Assembly (NCBI RefSeq): GCF_021261325.1
Contig: NZ_JAJSBI010000038.1
Span: 21,606 to 85,605, forward strand
Length of the DNA: 64,000 nt
Reading direction: 5' to 3'
From: Streptomyces guryensis
GTDB taxonomy: Bacteria; Actinomycetota; Actinomycetes; Streptomycetales; Streptomycetaceae
Under the pieces are notes generated by a model, which had not been told where the DNA came from, did not search any database, and saw nothing but the letters and a program-made list of their open reading frames with translations. Shown piece after piece: positions 40,207-48,349 of the stretch (position 1 is the stretch's first letter; the number at the start of each line of letters is the position of its first letter). The position numbers were made by a program, and so were the translations under genes.

Positions 40207-40955
40207 TGACTCCTGATACGACGCAGACTGAACCGGTGACATCCGACACCGAGAAAATGCCCGAGGAACTGCGGGAGTTGATCACTCACGCGCAGGTGGT
40301 GCTCTGGGACTTCGACGGCCCGATCTGCCGGTTGTTCGCCGGACACTCGGCGGACCAGGTGGCCGACGGGCTGATGGAGTGGCTGGAGGGGCGAGGGCTG
40401 CACGGTCTGCTGACGGAGAGCGAGCGGGAGTCCCTGGACCCGCACATCGTGCTGCGCGCCGTGGACCGCCGGCGTCCCGGCAGCGATCTGGTGGCCGAGC
40501 TGGAGGAACGTCTCACCGAGGAAGAGCTGAAGGCCACGTCCTCCGCGATGCCCACGGCCTGGGCCGACCCACTGATACGCACCTGGGCGGCAGTGGGCTC
40601 CCGGCTGGCCATCACGACCAACAACTCCCCCCGGGTCGTGGGCAAGTACCTGAAGGACCGCAACCTCACCGATTGCTTTGCCCCCCACGTCTACGGTCGC
40701 ACCGAGGACCTCCACCTGCTCAAGCCCGACCCGCACTGCCTCAACCGCGCCCTGCGCGCGATGGGTTCGGCCCCCTCCGACGCCTTGATGATCGGTGACA
40801 CACCTTCCGATTTCCTCGCCGCGCGGCGGGCCGGCGTTCCGTTCCTCGGCTACGCGCGCAACGGCCACAAGGAGAAGCTGCTGCGGGGGGCGGGCGCCAC
40901 CGCGGTGGTCGGGTCGTTGGAGCCGGTGCTGCGGGCGGTCAGGGCTCAGGCCTGA
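40206..40955 (+). CDS. HAD-family hydrolase (phosphatase-like)
   Basis: The 249-residue protein has the HAD motifs in order: motif I VVLWDFDGPICRLF (DFDG with the nucleophile Asp), motif II LAITTNNSPR, motif III Lys in HLLKPDPHCLN and motif IV LMIGDTPSDFLAARRAG. A cap domain of about 70 residues follows motif I. It resembles phosphoglycolate-phosphatase-like enzymes. GTG 40206 overlaps the regulator 2 stop, so expression is coupled. It overlaps the convergent small membrane gene by 10 bp. The substrate is unknown; a phosphorylated small molecule made by the kinase at 42.4 kb is one idea. Confidence 0.9.
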   Translation: MTPDTTQTEPVTSDTEKMPEELRELITHAQVVLWDFDGPICRLFAGHSADQVADGLMEWLEGRGLHGLLTESERESLDPHIVLRAVDRRRPGSDLVAELEERLTEEELKATSSAMPTAWADPLIRTWAAVGSRLAITTNNSPRVVGKYLKDRNLTDCFAPHVYGRTEDLHLLKPDPHCLNRALRAMGSAPSDALMIGDTPSDFLAARRAGVPFLGYARNGHKEKLLRGAGATAVVGSLEPVLRAVRAQA

Positions 40956-41128
40956 GCCATCAGCACCACCAACATGACGGCGGCCCCGACTGCGACCCCC
41001 TGGTGACGTGCGCGGATGCCCATGGCGAGGGTGCTCAGGAGCAGCAGTCCCAGCATGCCGAGCCTCGCCGTCACCAGGGATCCCACAGTGAGGCCGACGG
41101 CTTCCCGGAGTGCCGATAAGAGGAGCAT
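40946..41128 (-). CDS. Small two-span membrane protein B
   Basis: The 60-residue hydrophobic protein starts MLLLSALREAVGLTVGSLVT at ATG 41128, chosen over ATG 41149 because GGAAGGTGGAAGGG sits just before it. Two helices flank a GIRARH loop. It is a paralogue of membrane protein A by the GLLLL, GI(K/R)A(K/R) and GA-x-V pattern. It is divergent from regulator 3 and its 3' end overlaps the HAD gene. The pairing (small membrane gene divergent from a GntR-type regulator) thus occurs twice in the cluster. Confidence 0.65.
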   Translation of the reverse strand: MLLLSALREAVGLTVGSLVTARLGMLGLLLLSTLAMGIRARHQGVAVGAAVMLVVLMAQA

Positions 41129-41171
41129 GCCCTTCCACCTTCCTGCCATTGTCAGTGAGCCTTGCGCTTTG

Positions 41172-41187
41172 CGGTCCAATTGGACCG
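41172..41187. promoter_or_regulatory. 16-bp perfect palindrome upstream of regulator 3
   Basis: CGGTCCAATTGGACCG is a perfect palindrome between small membrane protein B and regulator 3. It lies 118 bp upstream of the regulator 3 start and 44 bp upstream of gene B. The core CCAATTGG differs from the AGTTGG sites of regulators 1 and 2. A weaker TGATT-N7-AATCA repeat follows at about 41215. Confidence 0.75.
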
Positions 41188-41289
41188 GTTGTCGTAATGT
41201 GGATGTGCCCTGTCTGATTGATCCCTAATCAACTGGCAGGACTGGCAGGCGACTTGACTGAAAGTGGTGTGTCGGTGGCCGGTCGGCGG

Positions 41290-41295
41290 TACGGT
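41290..41295 (+). promoter_or_regulatory. -10 element, leaderless promoter of regulator 3
   Basis: TACGGT lies exactly 6 nt before GTG 41302. This is the same spacing as for regulators 1 and 2, and no ribosome-binding site is present. Confidence 0.6.
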
Positions 41296-41301
41296 CGCCG
41301 T

Positions 41302-42183
41302 GTGAGTGAACGGCAGGGCAGTGACGTAGGCGGCAGGGAGTTCCACCGGGTCGCCCAAGAACTGCGCGCGCGGATCGCCGACGGCAGGACGTATCCGCTT
41401 CGCTCCTTCCTGCCGTCCCAGCGGGATCTGGCCAATGAGTTCGGGGTGTCCCGGGACACCGTCCAGCGAGTGCTGCGGGAGCTGGTGGACGAAGGACTGA
41501 TCGAGTCCCGCCAGGGCAGCGGCTCACGCGTGGTGCGGGCAACCGGTCCGCAGCCCTCGCAGCCCGGGCCGCCCCGTGCGCATCCGGAGGTCGTGACGAT
41601 CGGTTCCCGGCTCGGCATGGCCTTCGAGGAGCGCGAAGTCACGCTGGACGTCTACACGTTGACGTCGGAATCGCTGAGCGCGCACATGCGGCTCCAGGCG
41701 GAGCGGATCGCCGGCGGCGAGATCGCCCCCGAGCGCGTTGCCCTGCGCATGCTGTTGCCCTCCGAGTCCCTTGTCCTGCCGTATCCGCAGGTCATGGCGG
41801 ACAGGGAGGACCCGCGGCTCAGGGGCCGTCTGCACGGCATCACGCGCGAGCACACGGCAGCGCTGACCAGGCTGTTCAGGGACCTGGAGACCGAGAGCCT
41901 CGTACCGTCCGTCTCCCTCGAGATCCGGCGTGTGCCGCTGACCCCGACGTTCAAGCTCTATCTCCTCAACGGCGTCGAGGCGCTGCACGCGCCCTACCAG
42001 GTGATCGAGCGGCAGATCGGATTCGAGGACGGCACAGAGGTCGCCGCTCTGGATGTACTGGGCCTCGGTGCCACTCTCACGCATCACGCGAAGGACGCCG
42101 ACGACCCGAAGTCCGGGGGGACCGTCTTCGTCGACAGCATGCAGGGATGGTTCGACTCGGTCTGGAAGCATCTTGCCGAGTAG
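41302..42183 (+). CDS. GntR-type regulator 3, more distant paralogue
   Basis: The 293-residue protein has the winged helix (FHRVAQELRARIADGRTYPL, FLPSQRDLANEFGVSRDTVQ) and a C-terminal domain related to regulators 1 and 2: VTLDVYTLTSESLSAHMRLQ, VALRMLLPSESLVLPYPQVM, LTPTFKLYLLNGVEALHAPY and FVDSMQGWFDSVWKHLAE. The recognition helix differs (VSRDTVQRVLRELVDEGLIE), in agreement with its different palindrome. It is followed at 194 bp by the tandem kinase gene on the same strand. Start GTG 41302 follows a TACGGT -10. Confidence 0.86.
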   Translation: MSERQGSDVGGREFHRVAQELRARIADGRTYPLRSFLPSQRDLANEFGVSRDTVQRVLRELVDEGLIESRQGSGSRVVRATGPQPSQPGPPRAHPEVVTIGSRLGMAFEEREVTLDVYTLTSESLSAHMRLQAERIAGGEIAPERVALRMLLPSESLVLPYPQVMADREDPRLRGRLHGITREHTAALTRLFRDLETESLVPSVSLEIRRVPLTPTFKLYLLNGVEALHAPYQVIERQIGFEDGTEVAALDVLGLGATLTHHAKDADDPKSGGTVFVDSMQGWFDSVWKHLAE

Positions 42184-42376
42184 GTCAAGAACTGTGCGCT
42201 AGCATGCCGCGAATCGTGCGAGCAACCGCTCCCGTCCATGCGTATGGGATGGCAGACAAGCCAGCTTTCGAACGATCCGATGCGGATGAGTGGCAACCCA
42301 CCCCCTGTGCTCACTTCACCGTCATTCCGGTCGTTCGGCACATCACACGGTGCCACAGTGTGTTCCCCAACCGAGC

Positions 42377-44578
42377 GTGAGTCACCCGGAGCGACCCTTG
42401 GTCGACCAAACCGATGCCTTTCTGGCGTTCGTAGCGGATGCCAAGTCGAAGGCACAGGTGTCCAACGGACATCACAACCAGAACTACGTTCACCGGCTGC
42501 CGGAGAACGTGGCGCGACTGGTCGGCCAGGCCCCCTTCACACAGGTGATGGTCCGGATAAGGCGCCAGGGCGTGCTTCCCGTGGTGATCAGGACCTGGCA
42601 GTCCGAGGCGGCCCTGCTCCGCGCCGTGCGGGACTCCCTGCCCCACGTGCCGCAGTGTCTGCACAGCGGCCTGGGATTCGCCATCCACAGCTATGCGGAA
42701 GGCGTTCCGCTCTCTGCCGTCTGCGGAAACGGTAAACCCGTCGACACCCTGATCATCAAGGCGCTGGCCGATCTGCTCGCCCAGCTGACCCGGGTACGGC
42801 GGACCGCGCTGCCCTTGCTGCCTGCCGTGTGGCCCACGAACGACACCGACAGCCAGGCCTTCCTGAGGACTCTGGCCCTCCAGGCCGACGAGCAGATCCG
42901 CAAGCCCAACTGGGATGAGTACGGGGGCCTGTTCAAGGCGCTCGGCATCCCGGACATAGCTCTGCTCAGGTTTGCCGACCGGGTTCCCGCCATGGCCCGG
43001 CGGCCGTACAGCCTGCTCCACGCGGACCTGCACCGCGACAACGTGATCATGACGTACGACCCCGGGGCCGCACCCCTGGTCTGCGTCGACTGGGAACTGG
43101 CGACCTACGGGGATCCCCTGCACGACCTCGCGACGCATCTGGTGCGCATGCGCTACCCGCCCCACCAGTGGGAAGAGGTGATCGGCGCGTGGGTGACGGC
43201 CATGCAGGGCCACCGTCCCGCCGCGGTCACCGGCTACCGGGCCGACCTGTGCCACTATCTCGACTTCGAGCGTGCGCAGTCCGTGTACCCGGACGTCATG
43301 CGGGCCGCGCAGTCACTGGAGCGGTCGTTCACCCAGAAGAGCCTGGACCAGGCGACGGACGAAGTGTGCCGGGCGCTGAAGGAGGCGGCGAAGCCGCTCC
43401 GGCTCAGGCGGGTGCCGAGGAAGGAAGAGATCTCGGGGGCGCTGTTCCGGTGGCTGGCCGCTCGCCACGACGGCGACGTGAGCGGCCGTGACTGGATCGC
43501 GAAGGCGTTCGACTGGGAGCGGGACAGACGTGTCGCCCTGCCGCGTGGCTTCGGGGAGACCGCCGTGCGCAACGCGCTGCTGGCCGAAGGCGCCGCCGCG
43601 GCGGAGCGGGTGTTCAAGGGGACCGCGCATCTCAACACGGTGGTTCAGGTACCGGACTACCCGCACCCCCTCGTCGTGCGGCGCAAACTCCCCGACGTCT
43701 CGCCCAGAGAGGCGCGGCACCTGGACGAGCACGCCGTCCTGCGCGCGATCCACACGTCGAAGACACAGGTGGCGGTGCCGCGGGTGCTCGCTCTCGGCAA
43801 GAGCTACCGGGGAGAGCCCTTCGCCCTCCAGACCTACGTCGGACTGCACCCGGATCAACCGCCCAGCCATCCGGTCAAGGGACTCCTTCCGCACGAGGCG
43901 GACGCGCTCGTGGATCAGCTGTGCGAGCTGACGAAGGTGGAATACCGCGAGATCGACTCCGGGGTCGGCCAGGGCGCCTTCTACGAGTGGCTGACGGACG
44001 AACTCGTATGCCTGGTCCAGGGTCTGCCGCCGGAGTCGAGGCGCCTGGCCCGCGTGATCGGGCTGCCCGACGCAGGGCGGCTGCGGCAGCTGCTGGCCCG
44101 GCACAAGGTGCACCGCCGTGAGGCCGCCCTGCTCCACGGCGATCTCAACCCGTGGAACCTGGTGCGCCGCAACGACCACCTGGCGCTGACCATCATCGAC
44201 TGGGAGATGGCTCTCGTGGGCGATCCGCTCTACGAGCTGGTCCGCCACATACACCTGACGCCCACCAAGCAGGCCATCAGGGAGCGCATGTTCGACCGCT
44301 GGGAGAAGAACCTGCCCGCGGCGAGCACGCGGAACTGGCGGTGGGACTGGCGTGTGTACCGCGGCATCGAGATCGTGCGCTCCGCGTACATCGACCTCGA
44401 CCGGCAGGTCACCGGTGTGGGGCTCGACGCCCCCAACGTCCGCCGGGCGGTGGACGCCTACGCCGAGACCCTGAAGGATGCCCAGGTGGCCCTGGGCCTG
44501 CCCGTCCGTCCCTTGCCCAACCCCTATCTCGGCCGCGCCATCGCCGGAGAACCCCGGCGCAGCACCCGCACCGGCTGA
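42377..44578 (+). CDS. Tandem APH-type kinase fusion
   Basis: The 733-residue protein has two aminoglycoside-phosphotransferase-fold kinase domains. The first (residues about 20-330) has the catalytic loop LLHADLHRDNVI and metal loop VCVDWELATYGDPL. The second (about 390-720) has NTVVQVPDYPHPLVVRRKLP at its N-lobe, catalytic loop LLHGDLNPWNLV and metal loop IIDWEMALVGDPLYELVRH. Both retain catalytic Asp and Asn, so both look active. Fused APH pairs are unusual. The substrate is unknown; choline/ethanolamine, sugar or homoserine-type small molecules are typical for the fold. The start is GTG 42377. Confidence 0.85.
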   Translation: MSHPERPLVDQTDAFLAFVADAKSKAQVSNGHHNQNYVHRLPENVARLVGQAPFTQVMVRIRRQGVLPVVIRTWQSEAALLRAVRDSLPHVPQCLHSGLGFAIHSYAEGVPLSAVCGNGKPVDTLIIKALADLLAQLTRVRRTALPLLPAVWPTNDTDSQAFLRTLALQADEQIRKPNWDEYGGLFKALGIPDIALLRFADRVPAMARRPYSLLHADLHRDNVIMTYDPGAAPLVCVDWELATYGDPLHDLATHLVRMRYPPHQWEEVIGAWVTAMQGHRPAAVTGYRADLCHYLDFERAQSVYPDVMRAAQSLERSFTQKSLDQATDEVCRALKEAAKPLRLRRVPRKEEISGALFRWLAARHDGDVSGRDWIAKAFDWERDRRVALPRGFGETAVRNALLAEGAAAAERVFKGTAHLNTVVQVPDYPHPLVVRRKLPDVSPREARHLDEHAVLRAIHTSKTQVAVPRVLALGKSYRGEPFALQTYVGLHPDQPPSHPVKGLLPHEADALVDQLCELTKVEYREIDSGVGQGAFYEWLTDELVCLVQGLPPESRRLARVIGLPDAGRLRQLLARHKVHRREAALLHGDLNPWNLVRRNDHLALTIIDWEMALVGDPLYELVRHIHLTPTKQAIRERMFDRWEKNLPAASTRNWRWDWRVYRGIEIVRSAYIDLDRQVTGVGLDAPNVRRAVDAYAETLKDAQVALGLPVRPLPNPYLGRAIAGEPRRSTRTG

Positions 44579-44614
44579 CCGGCCGCCGCGGGACCGGGTG
44601 CGTACGCTCGTGCC

Positions 44615-45220
44615 ATGAGCGAGATCGGCCTGCGCGAGCGCAAGAAGCAGCGGATGTACGAGACCGTGTCGGAGATCGCCATCCGGCTCTTCCTCGAAAA
44701 GGGCTTCGACGCGGTTTCCGTCGCCGAGATCGCCGCCGCCGCCGAGATCTCCAAGCCGACCCTCTTCCGCTACTTCCCGGCCAAGGAGGACCTCGTCCTG
44801 CACCGGATCGCGGATCACGAGGGGGAGGCCGCCCGGGTGGTCGCCGGGGGGCCCACGCCGCTTGCCGCGCTGCGGCGGTGTTTCCTCGACGGGCTGGAGC
44901 GGGGTGATCCGGTCACCGGGCTGAACGACCATCCGCAGGTGCTCGCCTTTCACACCCTCCTCTACGGGACCCCCGCCCTGGTAGCCCGTGCGCACGCCCA
45001 TCTCGAACGGTCCGAGGCCGCGCTCGCCGAGGCCCTCGGCGGTGGGCTGGAGGCGCGGCTCGCCGCCGGGCAGATCATCGCCGTGCAGCGGATTCTCGCG
45101 ATGGAGAACTGGCGGCGGATCGCCGAGGGGGAGCGGGTGGAGGGCGTACGGCCGGATGCCGTGGCCGCGGCGGAGCGGGCGTTCGAGGTGCTGGCGGCCG
45201 GGTTGCCGCATCTCGCGTAG
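44615..45220 (+). CDS. TetR-family regulator
   Basis: The 201-residue protein has an N-terminal TetR helix-turn-helix (ERKKQRMYETVSEIAIRLFL, VAEIAAAAEISKPTLFRYFP, AKEDLVLHRIADHE) and a variable helical ligand domain. It is 36 bp after the tandem kinase gene in the same direction, so it may share that transcript, but it also has its own region. No divergent target is next to it. The ligand is unknown; such regulators often control efflux or lipid genes. Confidence 0.88.
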   Translation: MSEIGLRERKKQRMYETVSEIAIRLFLEKGFDAVSVAEIAAAAEISKPTLFRYFPAKEDLVLHRIADHEGEAARVVAGGPTPLAALRRCFLDGLERGDPVTGLNDHPQVLAFHTLLYGTPALVARAHAHLERSEAALAEALGGGLEARLAAGQIIAVQRILAMENWRRIAEGERVEGVRPDAVAAAERAFEVLAAGLPHLA

Positions 45221-45312
45221 ACGAGCCCCTGGACGAGCCCGTGAACGAGCCGGACTGGTGAGACTGGGTAAAATATTTAACTCGGTTACGATTGTTGGGT
45301 ACGCTCGTGCCC

Positions 45313-47343
45313 ATGACGTCAGCCGACCCCGACCTCCCGGCCCTGCCCGCCCTGAAAGAGTCCCTCCACCGCGAACGCGCCCACCACGACCGCTGCCGTA
45401 CCGCCCTCGCCGCCATGGTCGACGGGGCCCAGGAACAGGTCGTCAGCGGCGAGGACGTCTCCGCCTCCGGTGCCGACGCCGAAGTGCTCGGGTACCGGCT
45501 GCGCAGCCGGGCGAAGGAGATGCGCGAGCTGCCCGAAGGGCCGTTGTTCTTCGGGCGGTTGGACACCGCCGAGCAGTCACTGCACATCGGCCGGCTGCGG
45601 ATCAGCGAGGACGTCGCCACCCCGCCGCTGGTCGTCGACTGGCGGGCGCCCGTCTCCCGCGCCTTCTACCAGGCGAGCGCCGGTGACCCGCAGGGAGTCG
45701 CGGTCCGGCGCCGGTTCGGCTGGGCCCCCGGCAGCCGCGGCGACTCCGCCGACCTCACCGGTCTGGAGGACGAGCACCTCGACCGGGGCGAGTCCCGGGC
45801 GAGCGACATCGTCGCCCGGGAGATCGAACGGCCGCGCGTCGGCCCCATGCGGGACATCGCGGCCACCATCCAGCCCGAGCAGGACGATCTCGTACGAGGG
45901 GACCTGGGCGTCTCCGTGTGCGTGCAGGGCGCTCCCGGCACCGGCAAGACCGCCGTCGGACTGCACCGGGCCGCCTACCTCCTCTACACCCACCCGCAGC
46001 GCATGAAGCGCGGCGGACTGCTGATCCTCGGACCCAACCGGACCTTCCTCTCCTACATCTCCCAGGTGCTCCCGGCCCTCGGCGAGACCGGCGTACGGCA
46101 GTCGACCCTCCAGGAGGAGATCGCCGCGCACCCGGTCAGAGGGGTCGACGGCGAGCGGGCCGCCGTCGTCAAGCACGACGCCCGGATGGCCGAGGTGCTG
46201 TGCCGGGCGCTGTACGCCCATGTCTCCAGCGACCGGGTCGCCCCCCTTTCCGTGGACGACGGTTCGTACCGGTGGCGGGTCGGGGCCGGCGAACTCGTGC
46301 GGATCGTCGAGGACGTACGGCGTGAGGAGCCGCCGTACGGGATCGGGCGCGAGCGGGTGCGGATGCGGGTCGTGCGGTGCGTTCAGGCGCAGGCCGAGCG
46401 GCGGGCCGGGCCGCAGTCGAACGCCTGGGTGCAGAGGATCTCGCGGGCGCGGGCGGTCGGGGCGTACGTCGACGCGGTGTGGCCGCGGGTGCGGCCCGAG
46501 GAGGTCGTCGCCCGACTGCTCACGGACGAAGGGGCGTTGGCCGTCGCCGCCGACGGGCTGCTGGACGCCGGGGAACAGCGGGCTCTGCTGTGGGCCAGGC
46601 CCCCGCGGTCGTGGAAGTCGGCTCGCTGGTCGGCCGCCGACCTGGTGCTCCTCGACGAGGTGTCCGGGCTCGTCGAGCATCCCGAGGGGTACGGCCATGT
46701 CGTCGTCGACGAGGCACAGGACCTCTCCCCGATGGAGTGCCGGGCCATCGCACGGCGCGCGCCCTTCGGGTCGCTCACCGTCCTCGGCGACCTGGCGCAG
46801 GGGACCACGCCCTGGGCGGCGCGGTCCTGGGACACGGTCCTGCGGCACCTGGGCAAACCGGGCGCGGCCGTGGTGCCGCTGACGACCGGGTTCCGGGTGC
46901 CCGGGGCCGTCGTCGCGCTCGCCAACCGGCTGCTGGAGCGACTGGACGTCGACGTTCCTGCGGGGCGGTCCCTGCGCAGGGACGGGGAGTTGAGGGTGCG
47001 GGCGGCGGGAGACGATCTGCCGGGTGCGGTCGTGGACGCCGTACGCGACGCGCTCGGGCATGAGGGGTCGGTCGGGGTCGTCGCCGCCGACGCCGACGTG
47101 GACCGGGTGACACGGGCGCTCGGCGCGGCCGGGATCAGCGCCGCGGGGCCGGACGAGCTGGGCGCCCGCGTGACCGTCGTACCGGCGGCGCTCGTCAAGG
47201 GACTCGAGTACGACCATGTCGTGGCCGTCGAGCCCGCGGCGATCGCGGAGGCGGAGGCGCGCGGGCTGCACCGGTTGTACGTCGTGCTGACCCGGGCTGT
47301 CTCGCGGCTGGAGGTGGTGCACGGGCGGCCGCTGCCGTTCTAG
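45313..47343 (+). CDS. helD: HelD-like RNA polymerase-remodelling helicase
   Basis: The 676-residue UvrD-superfamily ATPase has an N-terminal coiled coil (LKESLHRERAHHDRCRTALA), Walker A SVCVQGAPGTGKTAVGLHRA, Walker B/DEAQ box HVVVDEAQDLSPMECRAIAR and the late motif TVVPAALVKGLEYDHVVAVE. This is the HelD layout, in which the coiled coil enters the RNA polymerase secondary channel and a second arm the primary channel. HelD releases stalled polymerase, and some Streptomyces forms (HelR) displace rifamycins. No rifamycin-associated-element palindrome is visible upstream. The AT-rich patch taaaatatttaact about 50 bp upstream is notable. Confidence 0.88.
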   Translation: MTSADPDLPALPALKESLHRERAHHDRCRTALAAMVDGAQEQVVSGEDVSASGADAEVLGYRLRSRAKEMRELPEGPLFFGRLDTAEQSLHIGRLRISEDVATPPLVVDWRAPVSRAFYQASAGDPQGVAVRRRFGWAPGSRGDSADLTGLEDEHLDRGESRASDIVAREIERPRVGPMRDIAATIQPEQDDLVRGDLGVSVCVQGAPGTGKTAVGLHRAAYLLYTHPQRMKRGGLLILGPNRTFLSYISQVLPALGETGVRQSTLQEEIAAHPVRGVDGERAAVVKHDARMAEVLCRALYAHVSSDRVAPLSVDDGSYRWRVGAGELVRIVEDVRREEPPYGIGRERVRMRVVRCVQAQAERRAGPQSNAWVQRISRARAVGAYVDAVWPRVRPEEVVARLLTDEGALAVAADGLLDAGEQRALLWARPPRSWKSARWSAADLVLLDEVSGLVEHPEGYGHVVVDEAQDLSPMECRAIARRAPFGSLTVLGDLAQGTTPWAARSWDTVLRHLGKPGAAVVPLTTGFRVPGAVVALANRLLERLDVDVPAGRSLRRDGELRVRAAGDDLPGAVVDAVRDALGHEGSVGVVAADADVDRVTRALGAAGISAAGPDELGARVTVVPAALVKGLEYDHVVAVEPAAIAEAEARGLHRLYVVLTRAVSRLEVVHGRPLPF

Positions 47344-47378
47344 ACCGAGGGCCGAGGCCGGCAGCGGCCGCCCGCGGG

Positions 47379-48215
47379 TCAGGCCGGGGCGTCGAGGAGG
47401 GGGATCAGCTCCTCCTCCTCGTACGTCAGATGGGCTTCGAGGTCGAGGGTGAGGCGCTCGACCTCGGCGCGGGCCGCGGCGACGTCCTCGGCGGCCAGCG
47501 TGCGGCGCAGCTCCGCCACGAGGAAGGCGATCTGCTCGTGCTCCTCGCCCAGGCGCCTGAGCACCGGGGTCGCCTCGGGGTGACGGTCGGCGAGGAACGG
47601 GAACATCATCGTGTCCTCGCCGGTGTGGTGGTTGTGCAGCCCCTGGCAGAAGGTCAGGCAGTTGACGCGCAGCTGGGCGCCGAGCGTTCCGTTGCCTGCC
47701 GCCATCTCCTTGCGGATCAGGGCGAGTTCACGGCGGAAGGCGTCGTGCACCACCTTGATCGCCTCGCCCGGGGAGGAGGCGTTGATCTTCCCGGGGCCGC
47801 CGTTCGTGATCGCGTGCAGGGCGACCACCGGGATGACCCGCTCGGTCTTCCCCTGGTACTCCGCCCAGCCGGGGTCGACCTCCACCGCCCGCGCCCAGGC
47901 CTGTTCCCGCTCCTCCCCGGCCAGTACGACGGCATGCGCCCCGTAGGTGAACACACCGCTCTCCACGGTGACTTCGGGGTTGGCGAGAAGGTTGTGGTAC
48001 CAGTCCGGGTGCTTGGGGGAGCCGCCCGCGGAGGCGATGACCAGGACGCGTTCGCCGCCGTCGGGGAAGTAGCCGACGGCAGTGGTGTGCGGGGTGCCGG
48101 TGCGGGCGCCGGTGGTGGTCAGCAGGAGCAGCCGGCCACCCTCGAAGGGGCCGCCGACGCGGCCGTGGTGGGCGCGGAACTCGTCGATGACCTGTTGATT
48201 GAAATCGTTGGGCAT
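47379..48215 (-). CDS. F420-dependent nitroreductase (DDN)-hemerythrin fusion
   Basis: The 278-residue protein joins two domains. Residues 1-140 are a deazaflavin-dependent nitroreductase fold (GGRLLLLTTTGARTGTPHTT, HPDWYHNLLANPEVTVE). Residues about 150-275 are a four-helix hemerythrin with diiron ligands in VVHDAFRREL, GLHNHHTGEDTMMFPFL, EEHEQIAFL and HLTYEEEELIPLLD. The N-terminal part should use F420H2; the C-terminal part binds O2 or NO or senses redox. It is divergent from rraA. A fusion of these two domains couples a reductase to an oxygen-sensing diiron site. Confidence 0.88.
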   Translation of the reverse strand: MPNDFNQQVIDEFRAHHGRVGGPFEGGRLLLLTTTGARTGTPHTTAVGYFPDGGERVLVIASAGGSPKHPDWYHNLLANPEVTVESGVFTYGAHAVVLAGEEREQAWARAVEVDPGWAEYQGKTERVIPVVALHAITNGGPGKINASSPGEAIKVVHDAFRRELALIRKEMAAGNGTLGAQLRVNCLTFCQGLHNHHTGEDTMMFPFLADRHPEATPVLRRLGEEHEQIAFLVAELRRTLAAEDVAAARAEVERLTLDLEAHLTYEEEELIPLLDAPA

Positions 48216-48349
48216 TCTCTTCTTTCTCTGCAGTCGGTGTCTTCCGAAGGATTCGAAGGCAGTGCAGAGAAAGAGGCGGACCTCTGGCCCGCCGCGACCT
48301 CACTCAGAGGCCGGGCACCCAACTCGCTCACGGCACAAGGCCGACCCGG

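Noticed and set aside
43313..45211. Long minus-strand frame over the tandem kinase and TetR genes
   Set aside because: Antisense shadow; the plus-strand genes have clear domains and ribosome-binding sites.
45255..45313. Rifamycin-associated element upstream of helD
   Set aside because: No palindrome of the known RAE type is visible in the 92 bp before the start.
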